A stretch of DNA of 64,000 nucleotides from Deinococcus phoenicis (GTDB lineage: Bacteria; Deinococcota; Deinococci; Deinococcales; Deinococcaceae): contig NZ_JHAC01000082.1 of assembly GCF_000599865.1 (NCBI RefSeq), positions 1-64,000 on the forward strand. The letters run 5' to 3'. Under the pieces are notes generated by a model. That model did no database searches and was not told where the DNA came from. It saw only the letters and a list, made by a program, of their open reading frames with translations. Position numbers and translations under genes: made by a program. Each line of letters begins with the position of its first letter. The stretch's first letter is position 1. Below are positions 54,005-64,000 of the stretch, piece after piece.

Positions 54005-54502
54005 TCACGGCAGAGCGGCCTCGAACTCCCCGGCGTCGCTGAGGTAGTCGGCCATCCAGGCTTTCAGGGCCGCGCGGGTGTAGCCGCCCTTCAGGGTGAA
54101 GGTGCTGTCGAGGACGTAGCTGCCCTCGTACACGTAAGCCTGGGTGAAATAGTCGCCGTTCCACTCGTTCACGAGGTCCAGGTCGAGATTCTCCTCGTCG
54201 TCGCTGTAATCCCAGCTGGTGCTGGCGGTCACCCGGTCGCAGCTGCCCGCCTTGCAGCCGCTGAACCAGACGTCGAGTTCATAGTCGCCCGCCTTGACGG
54301 TCAGGCTGGGGGCCTCGTCGGGGTTGGCCGGATTGGCGGTGACCTGATACCCGGCCTCGCGCAAGACGGCGGCCACGGCAGCCGGTGTGGCGGCCTGCAC
54401 CTGCCCCCCACCCGTGACCGGCGCGGCGGCTCCGCCCGCCCCCGCATTGCTCAGGCCAGCCGACAGGAGAAGGGTTGCAGCGAACGGCAAAAGTTTGTTC
54501 AT
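54005..54502 (-). CDS. Exported YbjN-domain protein
   Basis: 165 aa. It has a signal peptide (LLPFAATLLLSAGLSNAGA), then a YbjN-like domain with VLREAGYQVT, the acidic strand YELDVWFSGCKAGSC and NEWNGDYFTQAYVYEGSYVLDSTF. Two cysteines may form a disulfide. YbjN domains are plentiful in Deinococcus, with no defined role. TAATGT ends 6 nt before the ATG. Confidence 0.8.
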   Translation of the reverse strand: MNKLLPFAATLLLSAGLSNAGAGGAAAPVTGGGQVQAATPAAVAAVLREAGYQVTANPANPDEAPSLTVKAGDYELDVWFSGCKAGSCDRVTASTSWDYSDDEENLDLDLVNEWNGDYFTQAYVYEGSYVLDSTFTLKGGYTRAALKAWMADYLSDAGEFEAALP

Positions 54503-54609
54503 AAGCTCACATTACCCTGTCTCGGACCGGTCGTGTGTTCAGGTTGAGCCGCCGGGGTCCGGCCACCTTGACTCACCCTTCACATCTTCTCCAGCGCTCA
54601 CCGTGAGGG

Positions 54610-55692
<1,083 letters not shown>

Positions 55693-55706
55693 GGTGGGGC
55701 GGGGCG

Positions 55707-55762
55707 TTCAGAAGTGCAGGCTCAGAAGCCCAGCCTCAGAAACCCAACCTCAGAAATCCAGC
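55707..55762. repeat. Four tandem 14-bp repeats
   Basis: Units start at 55707, 55721, 55735 and 55749. The last three read CTCAGAA followed by gCCCAGC, aCCCAAC and aTCCAGC; the first is more degenerate. They lie between the convergent NadM-Nudix and nicotinamidase genes, and the last unit includes the nicotinamidase stop codon. Confidence 0.6.
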
Positions 55763-56418
55763 CGCCGCACGACCTGCACGCCGTTGCGTTCCAGTTGATG
55801 CAGAAAGAGGGCGTGGTACAGGTCGCCCGGATGCCCCGGCGCGTCCCAGGTCTGCACGCATGCCTCCGGCACGATCACCCTCCAGTCCTTCTGGTTCGCC
55901 ATACCGAAGGTGACGAGGTGCAGCGCCAGGCTGTAGAGGCAGAGGTCGGTCACGTCGCCCAGCGCGATCACGGTATCGAAGTCGGCCTGCGCCAGCCACG
56001 CCTGAAACTCGGGGCTGGTGTGGCTGGCGATGCTGTTTTTCTGGAAGTGCCGGAAGCGGGAGAACTCGGGCAGCGCGCGCAGTTCGGCCACCGCCTCGGC
56101 CTCGGGGGTGCCCACGACGCAGTGGGGCGGGTAGGCGCGGAACTCCTCGGCGTCGGCGGGATGCGCGTCCTGCACCAGAACGACATTGCCGGCGGGCACG
56201 CCCCAGTCGAGCAGGCCCCGGATCAGGCCCACCACGCCCGGAATGATTTCCGCGACCCGCGGACTGGCGAGGGCGCCCTGACGCGTGAAGCCTTCGATCA
56301 GGTCCACGCATACGACGGCGACACGCTCGGGCCGGGTGGTCAGCGGCAGCTCGGGCAGATCGCTCATCCACCGCTGCAACAGATCCGCCTGCTGCCGGGC
56401 TTGCTCGTGAAGGGTCAT
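55750..56418 (-). CDS. pncA: Nicotinamidase (isochorismatase fold)
   Basis: 222 aa. The likely catalytic triad is Asp in VCVDLIEGF, Lys in FQKNSIASH and Cys in [13 protein letters not shown]. Metal ligands fit [18 protein letters not shown] (DxH and a later His). It turns nicotinamide into nicotinate for NAD salvage, so it works in the same pathway as the convergent NadM gene. The ATG at 56418 is used; the frame open to 56532 runs antisense to the next gene. Confidence 0.88.
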   Translation of the reverse strand: MTLHEQARQQADLLQRWMSDLPELPLTTRPERVAVVCVDLIEGFTRQGALASPRVAEIIPGVVGLIRGLLDWGVPAGNVVLVQDAHPADAEEFRAYPPHCVVGTPEAEAVAELRALPEFSRFRHFQKNSIASHTSPEFQAWLAQADFDTVIALGDVTDLCLYSLALHLVTFGMANQKDWRVIVPEACVQTWDAPGHPGDLYHALFLHQLERNGVQVVRRLDF

Positions 56419-56491
56419 GGGCAGGTCATAGCACAGTCGGCGCGGCAGCGAAAACCGCAGGGACCGCCCGCCGGTGGTGGACAATGGCCGC

Positions 56492-57340
56492 ATGGTGACC
56501 GGGCCGAGGACCCCGCAGGACGACGAGCGCACCCTTCAGAATGCCCGCCTCTTCGACGCGGTGGCCGGCAGCTATGACCATCTGGGTTTCCTGACCCTGG
56601 CGGCGCGGCAGCTTGTGGCAGGCGTGGCCGTGCAAGCCGGGGAGCGTGTGCTGGACGTGGCGACCGGGACGGGCACAGTGGCGCTGGCGGTCGCCCCGGC
56701 CGCTGGCCCCCGGGGGCACGTGGTCGGCGTGGACGTGGCCGGGCGGATGCTGGAGGTGGCGCGCGGCCGGGCCGCCGGGTTGCCCCAGGTGACCTTCGAG
56801 CAGGCGGAGGCCACCCGCCTCCCCTTCCCGGACGGGGCCTTCGACCGGGTGCTGTGTGCCTCGGGGCTGTTCTTCGTGCCGGACATGCCTGGTGCCCTGC
56901 GCGAGTGGCGGCGGGTGCTGCGGCCCGGCGGGCAGGTGGCCTTCACGTCCTTTGCGCGGGGCCTGCTGGGGCCACTCCCGGCGTTGTGGGCGGCGCGGCT
57001 GGCGCAGGAGGGGGTCAAGCCCGCCGCGCCGCCGCTGGGCCGGCTCCCCACGCCGGAAGCCGCCCAGGAGGTGCTGCGGGAAGCCGGCTTCCGGGAGGCC
57101 ACCGCCGCCCTGCACGCTCTCCCCTACCGCTTCGCCACGCCGCAGGCACGCTGGGCCGAGATCGAGGCCGGGGTGGAAGGCCAGGTCTGGAGCCTCATGC
57201 CGCCTGAACAGCGGGAGCGGGTGCGGGCGGCGCATCTGGCGGAACTCCGGGAACTGTTCGCCCGGAAGTCACCCACACAGGGGCCTCTGACTGTGCCCGT
57301 GCCCGTGATCGTCGCCTCGGGCCGTGCGCCGGAAGGCTGA
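56492..57340 (+). CDS. UbiE/MenG-like SAM-dependent methyltransferase
   Basis: 282 aa. Motif I is [17 protein letters not shown], motif [18 protein letters not shown], then [22 protein letters not shown] and [16 protein letters not shown]. This fits Methyltransf_11 enzymes close to UbiE, but the menaquinone methyltransferase cannot be assigned safely. The ATG at 56492 has GACAAT 6 nt upstream. It is divergent from the nicotinamidase with 73 bp between starts. Confidence 0.8.
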   Translation: MVTGPRTPQDDERTLQNARLFDAVAGSYDHLGFLTLAARQLVAGVAVQAGERVLDVATGTGTVALAVAPAAGPRGHVVGVDVAGRMLEVARGRAAGLPQVTFEQAEATRLPFPDGAFDRVLCASGLFFVPDMPGALREWRRVLRPGGQVAFTSFARGLLGPLPALWAARLAQEGVKPAAPPLGRLPTPEAAQEVLREAGFREATAALHALPYRFATPQARWAEIEAGVEGQVWSLMPPEQRERVRAAHLAELRELFARKSPTQGPLTVPVPVIVASGRAPEG

Positions 57341-57416
57341 GCCGGCAGGCTGCATCTTTCAGGCGACGCAACGCGGGGGGCCAACCGCGCGTAATGGGAG
57401 CCAAAGGAGGCAAGCC

Positions 57417-58103
57417 ATGACGAACCCCGACGAGAAACCCCCCGGAACCGAACCTGCGCCCAGGCCGGAGGTGCCCTCCTGGGTGGACGAGGTGCTGCGC
57501 GCCGAGCCTGCCCCTGCCACCCCGTCCGCCGTGACCGGACCTGCCGCACCTGAACCAGCTGCACCTGGATCTGCTGCATCTGGGCCTGCCCATGACCTCC
57601 GCATCCCCGACGTGCCGCGCGCCTCGCCCCGCCCGGTCGTGGAGGAGGGGGACTGGGTGGCCCGCGCCACCGGGAACACGGCCAGGACGCCGGAGGTGCC
57701 CGCTGGCCCGCAGGTGACGGCCCCGCCGCCTGCCGACCTGTCCGGGTGGCCCTCTGCGCAGCGCCCCCTGACCTCCGCCGACATACCCGCCGACATCGCG
57801 CAGAAGCGGCTGATCGCGGGGCTGCTGGGCATCGTGCTGGGCAGCCTGGGGGTCCACAAGTTCTACCTGGGGATGAACACGCCGGGCGTGATCATGCTGG
57901 GCGTCAGCATCGGCGTGTGGATTCTGGCGCTGTTCCTGGGTCTGCTGACGCTGGGGTTCGGGCTGATCATCACCCTGCCGCTGGCGGCCCTGATCGGCGG
58001 CGCGGTGGGCCTGCTGGGGCTGGTCGAGGGCATCCTGTACCTCACCAAATCGGACGAGGCGTTTTACCAGGAGTACGTGATCGGCAAGAAGCCCTGGCTC
58101 TGA
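57417..58103 (+). CDS. TM2-domain membrane protein with Pro/Ala-rich N-terminus
   Basis: 228 aa. Residues 1-120 are a disordered Pro/Ala/Glu-rich segment. The TM2 domain follows: AGLLGIVLGSLGVHKFYLGMNTPGVIML, the GxxGxHxFYLG motif, then two further hydrophobic stretches and a short C-terminal tail. Function of TM2 proteins in bacteria is unknown. The ATG has AAAGGAGG 6 nt upstream, unlike most neighbours. Confidence 0.85.
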   Translation: MTNPDEKPPGTEPAPRPEVPSWVDEVLRAEPAPATPSAVTGPAAPEPAAPGSAASGPAHDLRIPDVPRASPRPVVEEGDWVARATGNTARTPEVPAGPQVTAPPPADLSGWPSAQRPLTSADIPADIAQKRLIAGLLGIVLGSLGVHKFYLGMNTPGVIMLGVSIGVWILALFLGLLTLGFGLIITLPLAALIGGAVGLLGLVEGILYLTKSDEAFYQEYVIGKKPWL

Positions 58104-58126
58104 GCCGCGCCCTAGCGCAGTTCCCC

Positions 58127-59419
58127 TTAGCCCGGTTCCCCTTGGCCCAGTTCGCCCAGCGCCTGCGCCAGGTCGGCCTGCAAGTCCTTCAGGCTCTCCA
58201 GGCCCACGCTCATGCGGATGGACTGGGGCGTGACGCCGGCGGCGCGGCGGGCGGCCTCGGGCAGACGACCGTGGGTGGTGGTCCAGGGATGGACGACCAG
58301 TGTGCGCGTGTCGCCCAGGTTGGGCGCGATGCGGATCACGCGCAGGCGGGCCAGGAAGGCGGCGGGGTCGGGCACCTCGAAGGTGAGGACCGCCCCGGAG
58401 CCGCCGTGCAGGTATTTCCGGGCGAGGGCATGCCAGGGGCTGCCAGGCAGTCCGGGATAGGACACGCGCCCCACCTGCGGCTGTTCCTCCAGCCACTGCG
58501 CCAGCGCCAGGGCCGTCCGGGATTCACGTTCCAGGCGCAGCGCCAGCGTCTCCAGACCCTGCGCGAGCAGGAAGGCATTCTGGGGGGCCAGGGTCATGCC
58601 CATCTGGTGCGCGCCCAGCCAGCGCTGCCGCCACGCGAGGGCTGCGGCGCCCCGCACGTTCAGCACGCTGTTCTCGCTGCCGTCAGTGTAGATGGGGTTG
58701 CGGGTGAGGTCGTGGCGGGTGCCGACGGTGACGCTGCCGCCCATCACGCTGCCGTGCCCGCCCGCCCACTTGGTCAGCGAGTGCGTCACGATATCCGCGC
58801 CGAAGTCCAACGGACGGCACAGGTACCCCACGCCGCCCCAGGTGTTGTCGATGCCCAGCAGCGCCCCGTGTTCGTGCGCGATCTGCGCCAGCGCCGACAG
58901 GTCCGGCACGTCCCCGGCGGGGTTGCCGATGGTCTCGGCCCAGACCAGGCGGGTGCCCGGCTGCATGGCGGCCCCGATGGCGTCCGGCGTGTTCTCCGTG
59001 AGGGTGGCCGAGATGCCCATCAGGGGCAAGATGTTGTTCAGCAGGCCCGCGCTGCCGCCGAACACGCTGGCGGTGGACACCACGTGGTCGCCGGCCCGGC
59101 ACACACTCAGGATGGCGGTGAGGGTGGCCGCCTGCCCGCTGGCGAGGGCGACCGTCGCCGCGCCGCCCTCCAGCGCGGTGAGGCGCTCTTCCAGCGCGCG
59201 CACAGTGGGGTTTTGCAAGCGGGCATAGCTGAGACCCTGGTTGCGGGCAAATTCATCCTGTGCTTCTTCCAGGGTGCTGAACTGGAAGGCGGCGGCCTGA
59301 TGGACCGGGATGCCGACCGTCTCGCCCAGGCCGCGCGGAATCCCGGTCTGCACGGCGGCGGTTTCAAAGCTCCAGTCGGTGTCGGTCCATTCGATGCCAG
59401 TCGGTCGGGTGTCCGTCAT
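58127..59419 (-). CDS. metY: O-acetylhomoserine sulfhydrylase (Cys/Met metabolism PLP enzyme)
   Basis: 430 aa. The PLP lysine is in THSLTKWAGGHG (about residue 212). YARLQNPTVRALEERLTALEGG, ALASGQAA, GDHVVSTASVFGGS, NPAGDVPD and the C-terminal RMSVGLESL match MetY. It makes homocysteine from O-acetylhomoserine and sulfide. The long length and the GGxxxLLxNILP region favour MetY over cystathionine gamma-synthase. TAGCGT ends 6 nt before the ATG. Confidence 0.88.
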   Translation of the reverse strand: MTDTRPTGIEWTDTDWSFETAAVQTGIPRGLGETVGIPVHQAAAFQFSTLEEAQDEFARNQGLSYARLQNPTVRALEERLTALEGGAATVALASGQAATLTAILSVCRAGDHVVSTASVFGGSAGLLNNILPLMGISATLTENTPDAIGAAMQPGTRLVWAETIGNPAGDVPDLSALAQIAHEHGALLGIDNTWGGVGYLCRPLDFGADIVTHSLTKWAGGHGSVMGGSVTVGTRHDLTRNPIYTDGSENSVLNVRGAAALAWRQRWLGAHQMGMTLAPQNAFLLAQGLETLALRLERESRTALALAQWLEEQPQVGRVSYPGLPGSPWHALARKYLHGGSGAVLTFEVPDPAAFLARLRVIRIAPNLGDTRTLVVHPWTTTHGRLPEAARRAAGVTPQSIRMSVGLESLKDLQADLAQALGELGQGEPG

Positions 59420-59459
59420 GCGCCCACGCTACGCGCCGGGAGCCGCTAGGGTGGCGGGC

Positions 59460-60461
59460 ATGTCCTACCTGTCCGAACTGCGCGCCGTGTGGGGCAGCGC
59501 GCCCCTGGTTTCCGTCGGCGTGAGCGTGCTGCTTCAGGACGAGGCGGGCCGGGTCCTGCTTCAGCAGCGGGGGGACGACGGCCTGTGGGGGGTGCTGGGC
59601 GGGGGGCTGGAGCCGGGCGAGACGTTTCTGGAAGCGGCCCACCGCGAACTGCGGGAAGAAACGGGCCTGAGCTGCCCGGACCTCTCCCTGATGGACCTGA
59701 GGGAAGGGCTGGTGAGCGGACCAGAGTTCTACCACCGCTATCCCAACGGGCACGAGATCTATCTGGTCGGGCTGCGGACGCAGGGGACCTTGCCCGCTGC
59801 GGCCCTGGCACACGCCGTGCCGGACGACAGCGGCGAGACGCTGGCCCTGGCGTGGTTCGCGCTGGACGACCTGCCGCCCCTGAACAGCAACATCAACCGC
59901 GTGAGCATGAATGTCCTGCGTGCCCGCGTGGGTCTGCCGCCGTTGCCGCTGCTGCCCGTGCCGGACGCGCCGCCCACCGGGAATCATCTGCTGGCGTTGA
60001 GGCGGCTGGTCGGCCCGCGTCCCCTCTTCGCTCCCGGCGCGAACGTACTGGTGACGGACGAGGCGGGGTGCCTGCTGCTGCTGAAGCACGGTGGTACCGG
60101 GCGCTGGACTCTTCCCGGAGGCAGCCTCGAACCCGGCGAGAGCCTTGAGCAGTGCGCGGCCCGGGAACTCCACGAGGAAACCGGCCTGAGCGCTGCCCAC
60201 CTCGAACCGCTGCGGCTGTATGCCGGGGCCGACTACCGCTTCACCTACCCCCACGGGGACGTGATCGACAACGTGAGCGTGCTGTACCGGGCACATGGGG
60301 TCGCGGGAACACTGGCCCTGCCTGCCGAGGAGATTCACGGTGCGGCCTGGTTCGCGCCCGGCGCCCTTCCCCCGGAGGCCGATCTCAGCGGGCCGCTCAT
60401 CCGGGCGATGGTGCGGGAATGGCAAAAGGGCCGGAGCGTTGCTGCCCCGGCCTCCGGCTGA
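59460..60461 (+). CDS. Tandem Nudix hydrolase (two intact Nudix boxes)
   Basis: 333 aa with two Nudix domains. Box 1 is GGGLEPGETFLEAAHRELREETGL (about residue 47) and box 2 GGSLEPGESLEQCAARELHEETGL (about 218); both keep the full GX5EX7REUxEExGU. Duplicated Nudix domains are uncommon, though Nudix enzymes are many in Deinococcus. Substrate unknown. The ATG at 59460 follows TAGGGT by 7 nt and is divergent from metY with 40 bp between starts. Confidence 0.88.
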   Translation: MSYLSELRAVWGSAPLVSVGVSVLLQDEAGRVLLQQRGDDGLWGVLGGGLEPGETFLEAAHRELREETGLSCPDLSLMDLREGLVSGPEFYHRYPNGHEIYLVGLRTQGTLPAAALAHAVPDDSGETLALAWFALDDLPPLNSNINRVSMNVLRARVGLPPLPLLPVPDAPPTGNHLLALRRLVGPRPLFAPGANVLVTDEAGCLLLLKHGGTGRWTLPGGSLEPGESLEQCAARELHEETGLSAAHLEPLRLYAGADYRFTYPHGDVIDNVSVLYRAHGVAGTLALPAEEIHGAAWFAPGALPPEADLSGPLIRAMVREWQKGRSVAAPASG

Positions 60462-60576
60462 AGTCTTCAGGACTTACCCGGCGAGAATACCGGGGAGGCT
60501 GAGAGCCAGTTTCTCCGGGTGGCCAGGCCCGTTCACCCCCTCCCGGCCTCCCCCCTTGCGGGGGAAAAATGCCTTC

Positions 60577-60843
60577 CTACGCACGTTTAACCTCCGAGTC
60601 GTGTACGTCCTGGTCTTCTCGGGTCTCGTTCCGGCTCTTCACGGTGATCACGCCGTAGGCCCCGGCCCGCTCGATACCGATTTCGTCCTCAATGGCGAGG
60701 ATGACGCGGTTCACGCGGTTGGCCGTTTCGCCCAGCTCGCGGGCGAGGCTCCGCGCGGTGTACTTGCCCGGCTCGGCCTGGAGCCTGAGCAGGACGCGGA
60801 CGGCCAGACGTTCAAGCCCTGTTCCGGTGGTACTGGCTGGCAT
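60577..60843 (-). CDS. Small winged-helix DNA-binding protein
   Basis: 88 aa. LAVRVLLRLQAEPGKYTARSLARELGETANRVNRVILAIEDEIGIER reads as a compact winged helix, followed by a beta hairpin (GAYGVITVKSR) and a charged tail. No named family is recognised. The ATG at 60843 has AGGAGG; the longer frame to 61002 is rejected because it runs through the hairpin repeat. A 31-bp palindrome lies 25 bp upstream of the start, suggesting self-regulation. Confidence 0.65.
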   Translation of the reverse strand: MPASTTGTGLERLAVRVLLRLQAEPGKYTARSLARELGETANRVNRVILAIEDEIGIERAGAYGVITVKSRNETREDQDVHDSEVKRA

Positions 60844-60868
60844 GGGACGACCTCCTGATACGGGTTCC

Positions 60869-60899
60869 GGTTGAACAGTTATGGCATAAGTGTTCAACC
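60869..60899. promoter_or_regulatory. 31-bp near-perfect palindrome, candidate operator
   Basis: GGTTGAACA (60869-60877) and TGTTCAACC (60891-60899) are perfect inverted repeats, and between them TTATG and CATAA also pair. Only the positions flanking the inner arms break the symmetry. It is 25 bp upstream of the small winged-helix gene. No U-tract follows, so it is not a terminator. Confidence 0.65.
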
Positions 60900-60905
60900 C
60901 AACTG

Positions 60906-60972
60906 GAGCATTGGGCAGAATTACGGCCCCCGGGGAACGGCGCCCCAGGTGCCTCCATTCTGCCCAATGCTC
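60906..60972. repeat. Hairpin element with a 16-bp perfect stem
   Basis: GAGCATTGGGCAGAAT (60906-60921) and its exact complement (60957-60972) enclose a 35-nt GC-rich loop with further internal pairing. It sits 6 bp past the operator-like palindrome and has no coding role. Confidence 0.75.
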
Positions 60973-61061
60973 TTCCTGAATTCGCTCGCTCCGCTCGGCC
61001 AACGAACGCGGAACACCACCGCATTCTTATGGCAAATGCTCTGGAAGGAGTAGGAAAAAGG

Positions 61062-61128
61062 ACGGATTCCAGAATGGAGTTAGCCTTCGGCGCTTTCCCG
61101 AAGGCTAACGGCTGGGGCCGGAATCCGT
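61062..61128. repeat. Deinococcus-type stem-loop repeat (SNR-like)
   Basis: An outer 9-bp stem ACGGATTCC/GGAATCCGT (61062-61070, 61120-61128) encloses a 12-bp perfect stem GTTAGCCTTCGG/CCGAAGGCTAAC (61079-61090, 61098-61109) with a 7-nt loop. The ACGGATTCC start is shared with 6457-6465. It lies 15 bp past the pheT stop. Confidence 0.65.
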
Positions 61129-61143
61129 ATGACAGGTGCAGGG

Positions 61144-63603
<2,460 letters not shown>

Positions 63604-63664
63604 GGGGAACCTCGGAAGGGATGAGGGGAACGGGAAGCGATGTTGTTTGGTGGCCCGCCCCCCT

Positions 63665-64000
<336 letters not shown>

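Noticed and set aside
60540..60575. GC hairpin followed by an A-run after the tandem Nudix gene
   Set aside because: The A-run is on the wrong side for either strand: A rather than T follows on plus, and on minus the T-run comes before the stem.
60844..61002. An N-terminal extension of the winged-helix protein
   Set aside because: The extension translates the hairpin repeat, while the inner ATG has a strong AGGAGG.

Overview
The window is a very GC-rich bacterial chromosome segment, almost certainly from a Deinococcus. The evidence is a B12-dependent ribonucleotide reductase, an XPB-like helicase paired with a Bax1-type nuclease, a futalosine-pathway menaquinone gene end, a YbjN protein, and about twenty genes whose start codon lies 6-9 nt behind a TANNNT -10 box, as in the leaderless transcripts known from this genus. 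Both window edges cut a gene: the end of mqnA on the left and pheS on the right. The first 21 bases are a G/C homopolymer that looks like a contig end.

Regions 1-22.4 kb and 51.5-64 kb are ordinary core chromosome. They hold genes for DNA repair (ATL, XPB/Bax1, Nth), ribosome assembly (der), deoxynucleotide synthesis (nrdJ), tRNA-Trp, sugar metabolism (PQQ dehydrogenase, ROK kinase, mgsA), NAD salvage (NadM-Nudix, nicotinamidase), methionine synthesis (metY), phosphatase signalling, and pheST. One AT-rich foreign gene, a SLATT-type membrane protein, sits 3 nt behind the nrdJ stop.

The striking part is a genomic island of about 29 kb inserted in tRNA-Pro(GGG). The tRNA is intact at 22477-22553. 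A perfect 51-bp copy of its 3' end (22508-22558) recurs at 51365-51415, beside what looks like the original tRNA terminator. Near-identical 26-bp repeats lie just inside both ends. The island has three blocks. (A) 22843-34786 is a tightly packed seven-gene plus-strand operon: a degenerate vWA-like membrane protein, a small membrane protein, a 1070-aa tubulin/FtsZ-like GTPase, a MotA/ZorA-like channel with a coiled-coil tail, a MotB/OmpA protein, an LRV-repeat solenoid, and a transmembrane pseudokinase with SH3 and beta-helix domains outside. It looks like an expanded form of a tubulin/vWA/OmpA membrane-remodelling system and shares its motor logic with Zorya. (B) 34830-41688 is a phage- or ICE-like module: a broken aldo/keto reductase, tyrosine integrase, excisionase, HNH-AP2 endonuclease, divergent repressor, DnaB-like and DnaC-like ATPases, and a replication initiator. 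(C) 41819-51061 is a minus-strand defence operon: a PLD-SNF2 helicase, an Eco57I-type adenine methyltransferase fused to a Schlafen AlbA_2 domain, and a GmrSD-type DUF262/DUF1524 nuclease.

Structured non-coding DNA includes two Deinococcus-type stem-loop repeats (6457-6582, 61062-61128), a 16-bp-stem hairpin (60906-60972), a 31-bp palindrome in front of a small winged-helix gene (60869-60899), and a 10-bp inverted repeat directly upstream of the nrdJ promoter. No CRISPR array, rRNA gene or insertion sequence was seen.
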